A DNA stretch of 64,000 bases from Candidatus Omnitrophota bacterium (GCA_030698625.1 JAUYMS010000048.1:282404-346403), one strand, 5' to 3'; positions 35,201 through 46,055 are shown, numbered from the stretch's first letter. The notes: generated by a model from the sequence alone, not told the origin. Program-made: numbers and translations.

Positions 35201-35759
35201 TCTCGAAGGCCGTCTGGAGAATCGCAAGAAAGAACTACAATCTATGAGGCATGTCGTTTCGGCTACGCCGATTGCCCTCGGCGGGGCTCTCGTGGTGCCA
35301 ATCGGACTATTGCGACGCCTACGCGGAGAAACGGAAATGTCGCCACCCTTCACAGCAGATGCCGCTGCTAGGAAGCGGATTGAAGATCTCGCGATGGCAG
35401 CTGTGCAAAAAGCGGAAGAGTCTCGCGGCTGTCGTGTGGTAAATGTGGCAGCGCAAAAGTGTGGTTGGGATTTAAGTTCCTACCCGCCTGCATCGAATGG
35501 TAAGCAGACCGAAGTGCGACATATTGAAGTGAAGGGAAAAGCTAAAGATTCACCGACGGTCACGATTACTCGAAACGAAATTTTGTACGCGTTCAATCAG
35601 GCAGAAAAGTTTTTACTGGCTATTGTTCTTGTTGGCGAGGACGGTTCTTCAGAAGGTCCATTTTATTTGCGAAACCCTTTTGACACAGAACCTGGCTGGG
35701 GCGTTTCGTCTGTGAATTACGATCTCAAGGCACTCTTACAAAATGCCGGTGAATTCTAA
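32256..35759 (+). CDS. SNF2-type helicase, DrmD-like, with DUF3883-like end
   Basis: A 1167-residue superfamily 2 helicase. Motif I '[13 protein letters not shown]' is near residue 130, motif II '[10 protein letters not shown]' near 228, motif III 'MTATPHNGK'. The second RecA domain has '[13 protein letters not shown]', '[12 protein letters not shown]' and '[12 protein letters not shown]'. The C-terminal 150 residues ('[18 protein letters not shown]', then '[10 protein letters not shown]') resemble DUF3883, a nuclease-like fold. It matches the DrmD-type helicase of class 1 DISARM, but the partners DrmA, DrmB and DrmC are absent. ATG 32256 has GGAGA upstream. Base composition is richer in GC than the CBASS genes, which suggests separate arrival. 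Confidence 0.85.
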   Translation: MELQSINTGMTLVGIEPTVLVTVVAVVPIADGALQVIYKTPDGTLKDRLLGHTDEASISVAMVERPWSFDGDGEIFKLTVEAKRIDLAFLFDPMMAVHTSNVEPLPHQITAVYESMLPRHPLRFVLADDPGAGKTIMAGLYIRELLMRADSRRILIVAPGSLVEQWRDELFEKFGLEFRIFSKELEDASPSGNPFEDVDQLIVRLDQMARNEELQEKLCNAGWDLVVFDEAHKLAAHFYGSKLEKTGRFKLAEKIGAHARHLLLMTATPHNGKEEDFQLFLSLLDSDRFYGKFRDGVHKVDCSDLIRRMVKEKLVKFDGTPLFPERRAYTVNYKLSDLESVLYEAVTQYVKTEMGKADRLDGKRKGSVGFALTALQRRLASSPEAIFQSLKRRRERLERRLREEKMGARGQQILAETIADVPDDDDDLNAEEQENLEETLVDQATASQTIAELAAEIVSLQDLEKQAKALVVSGKDRKWDELSRILQNEPLLHDAGGRMRKIIIFSEHRDTLNYLHEKIAGVLGSHDAIVVIHGGVHRDERRKLQALFRSDPDVRVLVATDAAGEGVNLQNANLMVNYDLPWNPNRLEQRFGRIHRIGQQEVCHLWNLVAKETREGDVFFRLLEKIRIISEALQGQVFNVLGEVFDGNSLKDMLLEAIRYGDRPEVRARLSQKIDNALDIDHISSILKRDALAQESMSADRLFAVKEEMDKAEARRLQPYFVRSFFMKAFEKLGGTMHPREVTRFEITHVPASIRERDRLITGRNRRELAPVLKRYERVCFTKDAVRPMDKPGVAFANMIHPGHPLMLAVSDIILEQHSNLLRQGAVLVDSADEGDQASLLFLLTHEIKSGDGQILSKRLQFVRVASDGSASFAGWAPHLDLEALGSTDRSLLNDLFSAPWIRADQEQRALALAASTLVPEHYQEVAVRRIAHVDKTLAAVHERLTKEIDFWSDRWMRLKEDQEAGKDVRLNLENVRRTITDLEGRLENRKKELQSMRHVVSATPIALGGALVVPIGLLRRLRGETEMSPPFTADAAARKRIEDLAMAAVQKAEESRGCRVVNVAAQKCGWDLSSYPPASNGKQTEVRHIEVKGKAKDSPTVTITRNEILYAFNQAEKFLLAIVLVGEDGSSEGPFYLRNPFDTEPGWGVSSVNYDLKALLQNAGEF

Positions 35760-35761
35760 TC

Positions 35762-38674
35762 ATGGCATATCCTATAAAATCCCCCCGCAAGCTTATAGAA
35801 GTAGCTCTCCCGCTGGATGCGATTAATGCGGCTTGTGCTTATGAGAAGATGCCGGGTATCGGTGCTCATCCGCGAGGTATTCATTTATGGTGGGCGCGCC
35901 GACCATTGGCGGCAGCCCGTGCGGTTCTCTTTGCTCAACTTGTCAACGACCCCGGCACAAACATTGGCAGAGGTTTCAAATATGGGATGAATAAGAAAGA
36001 TGCGGCCGTGGAGCGTAAGCGACTCTTTAAAATCATTGAAGACCTTGTGAAATGGGAGAACAGCACCAACGAACAAGTGCTAGAAAGTGCCCGTGCTGAG
36101 ATTCGCCGCTCGTGGCGCGAGGTTTGCGAATTGAATAAGGAGCATCCACAGGCCATCGAGCTGTTCAATCCCGACAGACTTCCTGCATTTCATGATCCTT
36201 TTGCAGGTGGAGGGGCCATCCCGTTGGAAGCCCAGCGCCTTGGTTTGGAATCATACGCCTCTGATCTCAATCCCGTCGCTGTGGTTATCAACAAGGCGAT
36301 GATCGAGATTCCGCCTAAATTTGCTGGAGGCCAGCCCGTGAGCATTGCAGCGAAGAATGTGAGGGGCGGCAAAAAAGAGCTGGATTTAGAGAAAGAATGG
36401 TCCGGTGCTTGCGGGCTAGCAGATGATGTCCGCTACTATGGCGCGTGGATAAGAGATCAAGCTCAGAAACGAATTGGTGATCTCTATCCTTGCGTTGAAA
36501 TCACTGCTGAGTTAGCTATGAAACGGGTTGACTTGAAGCCCTTAATTGGCCAAAAAGTCAGCGTTATCGCGTGGCTTTGGGCGCGTACAGTTAAAAGCCC
36601 AAACCCCGCCTTTTCTCACGTCAATGTACCTCTTGCGTCATCATTTATCCTTGCGAACAAAGACGGTAAGGAGGCCTATGTCCAACCTGTTGTCGATGGT
36701 GATAAATACCACTTCACAGTAAAATTAGGGACACCACCTCATGATGCAGAAGCAGGTACAAAGTCTAATGGAGCCAATTTCAGGTGTCTAATTTCAGGCA
36801 TCCCAATCTCTGCTGAATACATCAGGGCTGAAGCCCAAGCTGGGCGTATGGGACAGCGTTTGATGGGCATTGTTGCGGAAGGATTAAAGGGGAGAATTTA
36901 CCTTCCTCCGTTCCAAGATAGCGAAAATGTTGCGTTATCGGCTACTCCCACTTGGAAACCTGAAACCGAATTCTTCCAACAGGCTCTAGGTTTCCGTGTC
37001 GGCAATTATGGCATGTCAAAATGGTCTGACCTTTTCACCCCGCGACAATTGGTGGCCCTAGTAACACTCAGTGATCTTGTTGGTGAGGCGCGCGAGCTCA
37101 TTCGACAAGATGCTCTCTCATCTGGACTATCTGATGAAGAGAAAGGTCTTGAAATTGGTGGGGTAGGAGCAACCGCGTATGCTGAAGCCGTAAGCGTATA
37201 TCTTGCTTTCGCTGTCGATCGCTGTGCGGACTTTTCCAATTCCCTAACACGCTGGGTACCAGGCAATCAAAAAGTCATGAACTTATTTGGTAAACAGACA
37301 GTCTCTATGACTTGGGATTATCCCGAAGCGGCTATTCTTGCTGATACAGTTGGGGGTTTCGCGCCAGCATCAGAATACATCGCCGATTGCATCGAGAAAC
37401 TTTCTCCCTCGGCCGGTGGTTTTTCAACTCAGGCAGACGCACAAACGCAGGCTATTTCACAGTACAAAGTAGTCTCTACGGACCCGCCTTATTATGACAA
37501 TATTGGCTATGCTGACTTATCAGATTTTTTCTATGTTTGGTTACGGCGTTCACTGCGTTCAGTGTTTCCAACAACGCTTGCCACAATGACCGTCCCAAAG
37601 GCTGAGGAATTAGTGGCTACACCAATACGTCACGGCACCAAGGAAGATGCCGAAGTATTTTTTTTGGAGGGCATGACACAAGTTATCCATAACATCGCTG
37701 AACAATCGCACCCTGCGGCACCAGTCACAATTTATTACGCCTTTAAGCAGTCGGACACGAATGAGGAAGCTGGCACATCATCGACTGGTTGGGAGACATT
37801 TCTTAACGCAGTATTGCGGGGCGGATTTTCTATTTTAGGAACCTGGCCGTTGCGCAGTGAGCAGGAGTTTCGTATGCGAAGTATGGGCTCAAACGCTCTT
37901 GCTTCCAGTATCGTTCTTGTTTGCCGAAAGCGAGCAGCGGACTCCCCAACGATTTCTCGTCGTGAGTTCATTCGCGAATTGAATGGTGTTCTTCCCAATG
38001 CACTCGACGAAATGACCAAAGGAGCGGGGGATGAGCGTTCGCCGGTCGCGGCAGTTGATTTGTCGCAGGCAATCATCGGTCCGGGTATGGCAGTCTTTTC
38101 TAAATATAAAGCTGTACTGGAGGCCGATGGCTCGGTCATGAGTGTCCGAACCGCGCTTCAGCTTATCAACCGATTTCTCGCTGAGGATGATTTCGATGCG
38201 GACACCCAGTTTTGCCTCCACTGGTTTGAGCAACATGGCTGGGCCGAAGGTGTCTTTGGTGATGCAGATACTTTATCTCGGGGAAAAGGCACCAGCGTGG
38301 AAGGTATGAAGGATGCTGGTGTACTATACAGCGGTGGCGGGAAAGTCCGGCTTCTAAAATGGTCCGAATATCCGAAGGATTGGGATCCAAAAAAAGATAC
38401 GCGACTACCTGTCTGGGAAGCTTTACACCAGCTTATCCGCGCGTTGAAGCAAGGCGGAGAGTCTGCTTCCGGATTGCTTCTATCGTTACTCGGCGGTAAA
38501 GCCGAAGCTGTGCGGCAGCTCGCTTATCGCCTTTACACGCTGTGTGAACGTCTTGGTCAAGCCGAAGACGCACGTGCTTACAATGAACTTATTACTTCAT
38601 GGACAGGCATCGAGTCTGCAGCTGGTGAAACTGCAGCATTACCTCAACTTAATTTGTTTGGAGAACCCCAATGA
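35762..38674 (+). CDS. DUF1156 adenine-specific DNA methylase (COG1743-like)
   Basis: A 970-residue protein. The N-terminus '[20 protein letters not shown]' and '[20 protein letters not shown]' are the DUF1156 signature. The SAM-binding loop '[18 protein letters not shown]' is near residue 145 and the catalytic motif '[20 protein letters not shown]' (DPPY) near 574, the permuted order found in COG1743 N6-adenine methylases. It probably marks host DNA so that the defence module can tell self from phage. It starts two bases after the helicase stop and overlaps the ATPase gene by four bases. Confidence 0.88.
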   Translation: MAYPIKSPRKLIEVALPLDAINAACAYEKMPGIGAHPRGIHLWWARRPLAAARAVLFAQLVNDPGTNIGRGFKYGMNKKDAAVERKRLFKIIEDLVKWENSTNEQVLESARAEIRRSWREVCELNKEHPQAIELFNPDRLPAFHDPFAGGGAIPLEAQRLGLESYASDLNPVAVVINKAMIEIPPKFAGGQPVSIAAKNVRGGKKELDLEKEWSGACGLADDVRYYGAWIRDQAQKRIGDLYPCVEITAELAMKRVDLKPLIGQKVSVIAWLWARTVKSPNPAFSHVNVPLASSFILANKDGKEAYVQPVVDGDKYHFTVKLGTPPHDAEAGTKSNGANFRCLISGIPISAEYIRAEAQAGRMGQRLMGIVAEGLKGRIYLPPFQDSENVALSATPTWKPETEFFQQALGFRVGNYGMSKWSDLFTPRQLVALVTLSDLVGEARELIRQDALSSGLSDEEKGLEIGGVGATAYAEAVSVYLAFAVDRCADFSNSLTRWVPGNQKVMNLFGKQTVSMTWDYPEAAILADTVGGFAPASEYIADCIEKLSPSAGGFSTQADAQTQAISQYKVVSTDPPYYDNIGYADLSDFFYVWLRRSLRSVFPTTLATMTVPKAEELVATPIRHGTKEDAEVFFLEGMTQVIHNIAEQSHPAAPVTIYYAFKQSDTNEEAGTSSTGWETFLNAVLRGGFSILGTWPLRSEQEFRMRSMGSNALASSIVLVCRKRAADSPTISRREFIRELNGVLPNALDEMTKGAGDERSPVAAVDLSQAIIGPGMAVFSKYKAVLEADGSVMSVRTALQLINRFLAEDDFDADTQFCLHWFEQHGWAEGVFGDADTLSRGKGTSVEGMKDAGVLYSGGGKVRLLKWSEYPKDWDPKKDTRLPVWEALHQLIRALKQGGESASGLLLSLLGGKAEAVRQLAYRLYTLCERLGQAEDARAYNELITSWTGIESAAGETAALPQLNLFGEPQ

Positions 38675-41484
38675 AACCCTGGCGTGAGATAGCAGTGCCC
38701 CATAAAGATGTGCTCGAAGGCACGTTTCAACAATCCGAGTTTGCTGCCGACATAACGGCTGTGTACACAGGGAAAGCTACACGTGAATATCAAGATGCAG
38801 CAGCATTTTTTGAACGTACGTTTATTACGGAGGGGATGCGCTTGCTACTCACGTCAGTAGCTAAGCGTTTGAATGGGCAAGGTGGAGACCCGGTGATTCA
38901 GCTTCAAACTGTTTTTGGCGGCGGCAAAACACACACGATGCTGGCGGTTTATCATCTCGCCATGCGCTCTTGCCCTTTGAAGGAACTGCTCGGCATTCCT
39001 GTGTTGCTCGATCAAGCGCACTTGATGGATGTGCCAAAGGCTCGCGTGGTGGTGTTGGATGGAACCGCTCTCTCTCCTGGACAGGCGTGGAAACACGGCA
39101 AGCAGATCATCCATACCTTATGGGGGGAACTGGCCTGGCAACTTGGTGGTGATGAAGGTTATGCTTTATTGAAGGAAGCGGACGCAAACGGCACCTCACC
39201 GGGAAAAGATGTCCTCAAGAAATTATTGGAATCTTATGCGCCCTGCGTGGTGTTGGTAGATGAATTGGTCGCTTATATCCGGCAGTTTCAGGACGGTCAA
39301 CCGTTGAGCGGTGGCAGTTACGATAGCAACATGTCGTTTGTGCAATCGCTCACTGAGGCGGCGAAGATGGTACCAAATGCGTTGATTCTTGCTTCGCTCC
39401 CTGAGTCCGAAGTTGAGGCCGGAAGCATTCGTGGGGTGTCCGTGTTGAAAGCCTTGGAAAAAACATTTGGGCGCGTTCAAGCTCTCTGGAGACCGGTCGC
39501 AACGGAAGAGGCATTCGAGATTGTGCGCCGCCGTCTTTTTGAACCGATACGCGACGCTGAAACCCGCGAGACAGTGTGCCGCGCTTTCGCTAAAACATAT
39601 ATTGAAGAGGGAGCAAAGCTACCATCAGAAACACAAGAATCGCGCTACTTTGATAGGCTAGTGCAAGCCTATCCAATTCATCCAGAAGTTTTCGACCGGC
39701 TTTATGAAGATTGGACAACTCTCGAAAGTTTTCAGCGGACACGTGGCGTACTGAAACTAATGGCAAAGGTTATTTATCGACTTTGGAAAGATCAGAATCC
39801 AGATCTCTTGATCATGCCGGGCAGTTTGCCGCTTTACGATGGCGACTCACGCAACGAACTTACTTATTATCTTCAGCCAGGATGGGATGCTGTGTTGGAA
39901 AAAGATGTGGATGGAGATCGTGCTGAGACAACTGAACTGGAAACAAAAGAGCCGCGATTTGGTGCGGTGAATGCGGCACGTCGTGTTGCGCGGACTCTCT
40001 TTCTCGGAAGCGCTCCGTCTGCCGCTGGAGTCCAGAAAGGTGTTCGTGGTTTGGATCGTGGACGCGTGCTCTTAGGCTGTCTCCAGCCTGGTCAAACAGC
40101 GTCCACTTATTTAGATGCACTTAACCGGCTGTCTGATCGTCTGCATTACCTGAACTCGTCAGGAGACAAAGCTCTGGATTCAACACGCTACTGGTTTGAC
40201 ACGCGCGCGAATCTTCGACGGGAGATGGAAGATCGCAAATCACGTTTCAACGAAAAGAATGAGGTTCAAGGCAAGCTCGCCGAAGTACTACGCAAGCTGG
40301 CGGGCAGTGCCACAATCTTCGATGGTGTACATATTTTCACGCCGCATGCGGATGTGTCGGACGATGGAGCGCTTCGCCTGGTGTACCTCAGGCCTGAAAA
40401 ATTTTATTCGAAACAGGAAGCTCGCCTCGCTTTTGACGAGGTTCTGGATTTTATTCGCAACAACGGATCAAAGCCGCGCTATCGTGGTAACCGATTAGTT
40501 TTTATTGCACCTGATCATGCGTCGATGAGTCGTCTGCACGATTGTGTGCGCATGGTGCTGGCTTGGAATTCTATCGTGGAAGACGTGAAGGATGGCCGCT
40601 TGAATATTGATCGCCTTCAAGAGCAACAAGCGAAAAAAGAACTTCAAACAGCGGAAGATGTTCTGCCCCGCGCTGCGCGTGAGTGCTATAAATGGCTTTT
40701 GTGTCCGGGTATGGCAACGCCCACCGACCGGCAGCCTACGGTCGAAGTATTTCCACTCAATACCAGTGGCTCCGCTTTTGGCGCGGAGGTTGAACGTGTT
40801 TGCCAGGAAAATGAACTGATCATAACAGCCTGGTCGCCGATTCACTTACGGACCAAGTTGCAGGAACTCTACTGGAAACCTGAAAAGATTGCCACTGGCG
40901 CGCTGTCATTTTGGGAAGATTTGCAGCGGTATCTTTATTTACCACGTCTCAGGAGTCGTGGCGTGCTGGAGCAAGCCATCGTGAAAGCCGCAAGTAGCAA
41001 GGATTTCTTCGGCACTGCTTACGCGCAAAATGGAGATATTTTTGAGGGCTTCAAGTTTGGGGACTCCAATATTCAGATTGATGATACCTTGTTGCTGATC
41101 GAGCCTGAGGCAGCAAAACAGTATGAAATGAGAATCATGAAACCTGCGTCCGGTGGAGCGGGTGATGGGGCGCAAACGCATTTACCTGCTTCAGAAATAT
41201 TACCAACTGGTAGTGGCGCAAAGTCTGGTGTGGCCGGGAATCAACCGGCGACGAAAGCGCATGGATTTTATGGTTCCGTTGAAATCAATGCTTCAACGGC
41301 CAAGATGAGGTTGGTGCAGCTTACTGAAGAAATCATCAACGTTCTAGCGAAAGATCCGCAAGCTGCACTCAAGATTGTTGTGGAAATCACGGCAGAGTTT
41401 CCGACTGGTGTTTCAGATCAAATTAAGCGGGCTGTCTCGGAGAACGCGACAAATCTTGGTTTCAAAAACAAAACTTGGGAATAA
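38671..41484 (+). CDS. DUF499 AAA+ ATPase (COG1483-like)
   Basis: A 937-residue ATPase. The start '[20 protein letters not shown]' and the P-loop '[19 protein letters not shown]' near residue 85 are typical for DUF499. Walker B is probably in '[15 protein letters not shown]'. The rest is a long unassigned alpha-beta region. DUF499 ATPases travel with DUF1156 methylases and SNF2 helicases, and are related in layout to BrxC/PglY of BREX. In this trio it may be the sensor or motor that decides on restriction. Translationally coupled to the methylase. Confidence 0.85.
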   Translation: MKPWREIAVPHKDVLEGTFQQSEFAADITAVYTGKATREYQDAAAFFERTFITEGMRLLLTSVAKRLNGQGGDPVIQLQTVFGGGKTHTMLAVYHLAMRSCPLKELLGIPVLLDQAHLMDVPKARVVVLDGTALSPGQAWKHGKQIIHTLWGELAWQLGGDEGYALLKEADANGTSPGKDVLKKLLESYAPCVVLVDELVAYIRQFQDGQPLSGGSYDSNMSFVQSLTEAAKMVPNALILASLPESEVEAGSIRGVSVLKALEKTFGRVQALWRPVATEEAFEIVRRRLFEPIRDAETRETVCRAFAKTYIEEGAKLPSETQESRYFDRLVQAYPIHPEVFDRLYEDWTTLESFQRTRGVLKLMAKVIYRLWKDQNPDLLIMPGSLPLYDGDSRNELTYYLQPGWDAVLEKDVDGDRAETTELETKEPRFGAVNAARRVARTLFLGSAPSAAGVQKGVRGLDRGRVLLGCLQPGQTASTYLDALNRLSDRLHYLNSSGDKALDSTRYWFDTRANLRREMEDRKSRFNEKNEVQGKLAEVLRKLAGSATIFDGVHIFTPHADVSDDGALRLVYLRPEKFYSKQEARLAFDEVLDFIRNNGSKPRYRGNRLVFIAPDHASMSRLHDCVRMVLAWNSIVEDVKDGRLNIDRLQEQQAKKELQTAEDVLPRAARECYKWLLCPGMATPTDRQPTVEVFPLNTSGSAFGAEVERVCQENELIITAWSPIHLRTKLQELYWKPEKIATGALSFWEDLQRYLYLPRLRSRGVLEQAIVKAASSKDFFGTAYAQNGDIFEGFKFGDSNIQIDDTLLLIEPEAAKQYEMRIMKPASGGAGDGAQTHLPASEILPTGSGAKSGVAGNQPATKAHGFYGSVEINASTAKMRLVQLTEEIINVLAKDPQAALKIVVEITAEFPTGVSDQIKRAVSENATNLGFKNKTWE

Positions 41485-41542
41485 ATAACAATAGATCGAG
41501 CTGCGACCTTTTGCATGAGGAATTTCGTAATCGACCTTAAAT

Positions 41543-41740
41543 ATGATTTTAAAAAATAAAGTTAAACAAATGCAAAATTACGGAGAATTGATCAAGATAA
41601 TTCGTAAAGAAAAACAAATAACTATTGTCGATCTGGCCAAAAGAATGGGTGTAGCCCAAGCTTATATTGTCAGAATCGAAAGAAATGAAATAAAGCCTAC
41701 GCAAGAACAAATCGAAGTAATACATTCGTTTCTGCATTAA
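41543..41740 (+). CDS. Small XRE-family HTH protein
   Basis: A 65-residue protein that consists of one helix-turn-helix domain: 'ITIVDLAKRMGVAQAYIVRIE' plus 'KPTQEQIEVIHSFL'. Start may be ATG 41543 or the ATG at 41570 (56 residues); neither has a ribosome site. It stands right after the helicase/methylase/ATPase trio and before a secreted nuclease, so it may regulate one of them. Target unknown. Confidence 0.75.
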   Translation: MILKNKVKQMQNYGELIKIIRKEKQITIVDLAKRMGVAQAYIVRIERNEIKPTQEQIEVIHSFLH

Positions 41741-41761
41741 AAGTTTTCATCGTAGGAGATT

Positions 41762-42295
41762 ATGATATTTTCGAAATCCCTTCAATTTTTTGTTCTTATA
41801 CTTGTAGTTCTCACATTCGGATTTCCCACATCAAGCTTAGCGGCCGTTCAAAATTCTCAATCGGAGTATTCTGATTCCAAATCCAGTTCGGAGCTAATCA
41901 AAAGGGAAAAGGTGGCCAGGGCCGTGGATGGGGATACGCTGATATTAGCCAGCGGGGAACGCATCCGATTAATTGGTGTGGATACTCCAGAGACCGTTCA
42001 TCCGAACAAGCCGGTGGAATATTTTGGGAAGCAAGCGTCAGCTTTTACGAAGCGAGAAATTGAAGGAAGGGATGTGATTCTTAAATATGACGTACAGAGG
42101 AAAGACAAATATGGGCGGACGCTTGCATACGTCTATCGTGTAGACGATGGATTCTTTTTGAATGAAGAGATCATCAAGCAAGGTTACGGACATGCGTATA
42201 CCAAGTTTCCTTTTAAATATATGGATCAATTTCGAAATGCTGAAAGCGAAGCGAGAACCAATCAATCAGGGCTTTGGGCAGATGAAGAATTGTAA
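41762..42295 (+). CDS. Secreted staphylococcal-nuclease-like (SNase) protein
   Basis: A 177-residue exported nuclease. Signal peptide over residues 1-28 ('FFVLILVVLTFGFPTSSLAA' in part). The SNase fold shows 'RAVDGDTLIL' (metal Asp), 'RIRLIGVDTPETVHP' (catalytic Arg and Glu/Asp residues) and 'YGRTLAYVYR' (second Arg). It cuts DNA or RNA outside the cell or in the periplasm using calcium. Ribosome site TAGGAG is four bases before the ATG. This looks like cargo of the island, perhaps another barrier to foreign DNA. That role is inference. Confidence 0.9.
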   Translation: MIFSKSLQFFVLILVVLTFGFPTSSLAAVQNSQSEYSDSKSSSELIKREKVARAVDGDTLILASGERIRLIGVDTPETVHPNKPVEYFGKQASAFTKREIEGRDVILKYDVQRKDKYGRTLAYVYRVDDGFFLNEEIIKQGYGHAYTKFPFKYMDQFRNAESEARTNQSGLWADEEL

Positions 42296-42447
42296 GCCTC
42301 TTTGCGTTAAGACGATTGGTGGCGGGATTAGGTCGTAATCCTACGCGGTGCGCATCCTCACACGCTGGTTCTTAACTTTAAACTTTCAAATTCGGCAGGC
42401 GGGATCAGCCGTATCGGATATAATTTACAAAAAGAGGCATGATATTT

Positions 42448-43080
42448 ATGGTGGATCTAAAATCCCATTGGGAAAAAGTTTACCAAACTAAAAGACCGAC
42501 AGAGGTAAGTTGGTTTCAGCCCCATCTTGCCCAATCGCTAGAGATAATTTCGCGTATGGATTTTGATCGTAACGTTGAGATCATTGATATTGGCGGTGGC
42601 GCATCTGCATTAGTTGATGATCTTTTGAACCATGGGTATAGGCATATGACCGTCCTGGACATGTCTCAAGAAGCATTGAATATTTCAAAGCGTCGACTTG
42701 GGGGCCAATCGAAAAACGTTACTTGGATTGAAGGGGATATTACCGCAGTTGATTTACCGCAGCACCATTATGATCTATGGCATGATCGCGCAGTGTTTCA
42801 TTTCCTCACCCGAGCTGACGAGCGCTACAGATATATGGACATCCTCAAAAAGACACTAAAACCTGGAGGCCACGTTATTATTGCCACCTTTGGGCCGCAG
42901 GGGCCCACTCATTGCAGCGGACTCGATGTGGCACGATACAGCCCGGAAGGTTTACTGGCTGAATTGGGGCAGAATTTCAAGCTAGCCGAAAGTCTTGAGG
43001 AAGATCACAAAACGCCCGGTGGGACGGCGCAAAAATTCATCTATTGTCATTTTATCCGTGGGAGTTCTAACGCAAAATGA
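42448..43080 (+). CDS. Class I SAM-dependent methyltransferase
   Basis: A 210-residue soluble methyltransferase beginning 'MVDLKSHWEKVYQTKRPTEV', typical of small thiol/thiocyanate or unspecified methyltransferases. Motif I is 'VEIIDIGGGASALVDDLL', motif II 'MTVLDMSQEAL', motif IV 'YDLWHDRAVFHFL'. Near the end, 'ATFGPQGPTHCSGLDVARYS' is a strong family signature. The substrate is unknown. Start 42448 is preferred because GAGG is ten bases upstream; the ATG at 42439 is too close to that site. It overlaps the winged-helix gene by four bases (ATGA). Confidence 0.85.
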   Translation: MVDLKSHWEKVYQTKRPTEVSWFQPHLAQSLEIISRMDFDRNVEIIDIGGGASALVDDLLNHGYRHMTVLDMSQEALNISKRRLGGQSKNVTWIEGDITAVDLPQHHYDLWHDRAVFHFLTRADERYRYMDILKKTLKPGGHVIIATFGPQGPTHCSGLDVARYSPEGLLAELGQNFKLAESLEEDHKTPGGTAQKFIYCHFIRGSSNAK

Positions 43081-43298
43081 TTACCTGGATCGGTCTTTGT
43101 GCTGGAGAAATTTGGCGTTACCTTGATAACCACCAAGGGAAAGCTTACCTGAAAGACCTCATAGCCGGAATAAAGGCACCTGAACAAACCATCTTAATGG
43201 CGGTAGGTTGGCTAAGCCGTGAGGGTTATATCATCATTGAAGGCAATTTGCCCAATCCGTTAATAAAACTGAACCTTGCACCGCCTTCAAAAGTCTAG
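43077..43298 (+). CDS. Winged-helix protein (DUF2582-like)
   Basis: A 73-residue protein: 'CAGEIWRYLDNHQGKAYLKD', then 'TILMAVGWLSREGYIII'. This is the pattern of the DUF2582 winged helix-turn-helix family, widespread and mostly single-domain. It could bind DNA or only proteins. The start overlaps the methyltransferase stop, so both are made from one message. The gap 43299-43377 has no gene. Confidence 0.75.
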   Translation: MITWIGLCAGEIWRYLDNHQGKAYLKDLIAGIKAPEQTILMAVGWLSREGYIIIEGNLPNPLIKLNLAPPSKV

Positions 43299-43377
43299 CG
43301 TGGCGTCCATCTTTGTCCACATTCCACGCTGTAGAATACAGCTGTTGATGTCGATTCTTTAAAGAATAAGGGAAAAA

Positions 43378-43770
43378 ATGCCAACAGCACTAATTATTGA
43401 CCCCGATCCTAAACTCTGCGAAATCATTGATGAGACGCTCAGGGAAGAAATTCCAGGGCTGATTGGCTATAACGCTCAGAACGGCACGGATGGAGTCAGG
43501 CTAGCGAATGAACATCCCTTCGATTTAATTATCCTAAGCTTGTTTTTGAAAACCAAAATGCCGGCAGACCAAATTATCCAACAAATAAAATCAATTCGGC
43601 CAAATGTGAGAATAATTATTCTCTCTGGTTCTGATTTTGATTTGGCTCGCGCTCAGGACGAAGCAACCATGCAGCGTCTTCAAGAATTAGGGTGGGATGC
43701 CTACCTCGTTAAGGGGAATAGTGAACTTGAGCTTATCAATGCCGTCAAAAAGATTTTTCAAGAAAAGTAA
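43378..43770 (+). CDS. Pseudo-receiver domain protein
   Basis: A 130-residue REC-fold protein. The acidic pocket 'LIIDPDPKL' is only partly kept. At the phospho-acceptor position the sequence is 'DLIILSLFLK' with Ser in place of Asp. The Ser/Thr position ('IILSGSD') and the switch Lys ('YLVKGN') remain. It therefore probably cannot be phosphorylated in the normal way and may serve as a binding module. It comes right before a kinase whose own receiver is broken, at the left end of the receiver-rich region. Confidence 0.8.
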   Translation: MPTALIIDPDPKLCEIIDETLREEIPGLIGYNAQNGTDGVRLANEHPFDLIILSLFLKTKMPADQIIQQIKSIRPNVRIIILSGSDFDLARAQDEATMQRLQELGWDAYLVKGNSELELINAVKKIFQEK

Positions 43771-43807
43771 CCTTTACAATAAATCAGATAATCAAAGTGG
43801 TATTAAA

Positions 43808-44860
43808 ATGAACGATGGGAAGAAAATGGAGCAGGAATTAGCTCAAGCAAAGAAAAAAATACAGACTTTGGAATCTCGTCTCGCCGAAGTTGAGCAAAAG
43901 ACGAAGGTCGTAAGTATGGCGCAAGCGTTCCTGCATGAAATAACGTCAACGCTAACTTATATTAAAGCGCCTATCGAATTCTTGAATCGATTCTATTTAA
44001 AAGAATTGAAAAATATTTATGGAACCATCGAGCAACATTTGTCTGATGCTGAAAGAACTAAATTTTTCAAAAATTTCGATTCGATTGATAAAAATCTAAA
44101 AGCGATCTTAACCGGCTCCGAAAAAATCCGCACTATGACTGAATTTTCAAAGGGCACCTTAGCCTCCGAAGAAAATACGTATGGAAACGTTTATCTGTCC
44201 TTAGTTCTAGATTCGGCGAAAGAATCAGGCGGAATCCCGGGGACAGGATGTGCGTTCGATGTAGATATGCCGGATGGCTTTATCGTTTGGGGGAACTCTA
44301 TCCTTCTGGAAAGAGTATTTGCGAATCTCATTACCAACTCACTTGAAGCAATGTCGGGGCAAAAGGATAAGGAAATCACTCTCCGATGCTCATATCGGAA
44401 ACTCAATGGAGCCAAAGCGACTTATTTTGAATACAGTGATAGTGGTCCTGGAATACCTTCGCATCTTCGAGAAACAGTTTTTCGTCAAGGAGTCTCCACA
44501 AAGAATTCTGGTCACGGCCTTCATGTATGCCGAGAAATCATAGAGGGGTTTCATGGCGGGAAGATAGATATTCAAGATGATGCAAATAAGAAATCAAAAT
44601 TTGCTTTTTGGTTTCCTTTTGCTAATGCTGATAAAGCAATCGGTTCTGATAAAGGAAACGGAATTCATTCTGAGACAGAAAAAACGCTAGGTCCCAATAA
44701 AGGTAACAAACATGCGGTGTTAATAATTGAAGATTACAAGGACATCCGGGAAATACTGGAAGAGAAATTTGAGGAATGGGATCTAGAGGTGAGTTGCGCA
44801 AAGAATGTTGAAGAAGCTCAAAAACTTAGAACAAGAGGCATTGGCTGCGGGCGCGATTGA
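43808..44860 (+). CDS. Soluble histidine kinase with disrupted receiver domain
   Basis: A 350-residue cytosolic kinase. A coiled coil (about 8-40) leads to an H-box 'AFLHEITSTLTYIKAP' (His43), then the GHKL ATPase with N-box 'VFANLITNSLEAM', G1 'EYSDSGPGIPSHL' and G2 'STKNSGHGLHVCREIIEG'. After a linker, a receiver domain begins ('HAVLIIEDYKDIREIL') but ends after 40 residues by frameshift. The kinase core is very like that of the large kinase at 56248, so it is probably a relative from the same signalling set. Start at 43808 has no strong ribosome site. The catalytic core is intact. Confidence 0.8.
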   Translation: MNDGKKMEQELAQAKKKIQTLESRLAEVEQKTKVVSMAQAFLHEITSTLTYIKAPIEFLNRFYLKELKNIYGTIEQHLSDAERTKFFKNFDSIDKNLKAILTGSEKIRTMTEFSKGTLASEENTYGNVYLSLVLDSAKESGGIPGTGCAFDVDMPDGFIVWGNSILLERVFANLITNSLEAMSGQKDKEITLRCSYRKLNGAKATYFEYSDSGPGIPSHLRETVFRQGVSTKNSGHGLHVCREIIEGFHGGKIDIQDDANKKSKFAFWFPFANADKAIGSDKGNGIHSETEKTLGPNKGNKHAVLIIEDYKDIREILEEKFEEWDLEVSCAKNVEEAQKLRTRGIGCGRD

Positions 44861-44942
44861 TTATCTTACAAAACCCGATGATTTAAGGATGGATGTTTTT
44901 GATGGCAAAATTAGATCGTTGCTTGAAAAAGACGCAGCTTAA
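44838..44942 (+). pseudogene. Detached C-terminal piece of the kinase's receiver domain
   Basis: In the +1 frame relative to the kinase, bases 44838-44942 read 'ALAAGAIDYLTKPDDLRMDV' and continue to a stop. This is the end of a REC domain including the conserved Lys-Pro. The middle of the domain with the phospho-Asp is missing. So the receiver suffered a deletion of roughly 40 codons and a frame change. Confidence 0.7.
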
Positions 44943-45328
44943 GGCTCTCTTGAAGCAGCTTTCTGAAAAACACGGCCACATTCGGGTTCTTATTGCCGTT
45001 CCCTCCATTCAACAAGTACCTACTTTCTGCTAGAACTTACCCTTAGCTTTAAAAAATCTTCGAACTTTGAAAGCAAACAAAAAAATATTTAAAATGAAAA
45101 AATAGCTCTTACTTATAAATACCCCTTTCTTCCTGGGGGAGTTCTTACCCCCTTTAAAATACCCATAGTGTTACTTTCTGAATGTCTTTACCGCTTAAGG
45201 ACCGCTAGTTCTTACTTATCAATTTTTACTTATTTTTGGATGTGAACAGAACGTAAATTCGCTATAATTTCCTTATCTGCCATAAGCGTACCTGTAACGG
45301 CATATGACTGTTTTTGAGCGGAGAAATA
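44943..45328. other. Gene-free stretch with repeated TTAC-containing motifs
   Basis: No plausible gene was seen in these 386 bases. Short words of the type GTTCTTAC/TCTTACTTAT recur about six times (for example near 45110, 45145, 45210 and 45225). A CCTGGGGGA-GTTCTTA-CCCCC inverted segment lies near 45140-45155. A TATAAT sequence near 45263 could be the -10 of a promoter for the following GNAT pseudogene. Confidence 0.35.
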
Positions 45329-45924
45329 ATGAGCGGTAAATTAAGCGAAGAGAGAAAGAATATTCCCTTTGTAGGCTCTGGAGGACGTGCTCTAATTTTA
45401 GACGCAGTACAACTGGAGTCAGAACGGCTGATCTTCCGTAAACTATCCAAAGAATTCGCTGCTCAGATTTTCGAAGGTATTGATGATGAGATAGTACGGT
45501 ATACATCATTTCAAAAGCCAAACGCGATTTCTGATACTCAAAAATTCATCCAGGAATTCATAAAAAAAATGGCTTGGGAACTGATCTGATTTTTGCAGTT
45601 TTCAGGAAAGACATTCAGGAATTTATAGGATGTTGTGGAATACATTCAAATATGAAACCAAGAACACCTGAACTGGGTGTTTGGGTCAAGAAAGCAGCCC
45701 AGGGCCGGAAATACGGCAAGGAAATGATTACCGAACTCGTTCAATGGGCGAGGGGAAATATTGATTTTGATTACCTGGCATACCCTGTCGCGCGAGACAA
45801 TGTCCCGAGCCGCAAAATACCTGAAGGGCTTGGCATATTGACGTTCGAAGAGAAGGGAAAGGAAAGTCGCGATAATTGCACATTCGACATAATTATTTAC
45901 AAATTTTATGCTCTCAATTCGTAA
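45329..45924 (+). pseudogene. GNAT acetyltransferase, frameshifted
   Basis: The first part (45329 to about 45585) reads 'QLESERLIFRKLSKEFAAQI', a RimJ/RimL-type N-acetyltransferase start. The second part in another frame (about 45574-45924) gives 'FIGCCGIHS...ELGVWVKKAAQGRKYGKEMI', which holds the acetyl-CoA-binding loop (Q-G-R-K-Y-G). Together they make one complete GNAT domain of about 198 residues, interrupted near 45575-45590. A good ribosome site (GGAG) is still present. Recent decay is likely; a sequencing error cannot be excluded. Confidence 0.8.
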
Positions 45925-45962
45925 TTGGCAGGCCAACTCCAAAGCTGAACGGCAAAGCAAAA

Positions 45963-46055
45963 ATTAAAATTATCGGTAATTCATATGAAGACGCAGAGCG
46001 AATGAAGAAAGTGAAAGATGTCATTGGATATTTACAGAAACATTTTTCTGCCTGA
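45963..46055 (+). pseudogene. 3' remnant of an acyl carrier protein gene
   Basis: Bases 45963-46055 translate to a 30-residue tail with '[20 protein letters not shown]' followed by a stop. The complete ACP at 52675 ends '[20 protein letters not shown]', nearly identical. The serine-bearing first half is missing. This shows that a second ACP gene once stood directly before the receiver gene at 46074, in an arrangement similar to ACP followed by REC-KAS at 52675-52930. Confidence 0.8.

Noticed and set aside
44943-45328. Structured RNA or repeat array from the TTAC words
   Set aside because: The words are short, AT-rich and irregularly spaced, so chance is a sufficient explanation.
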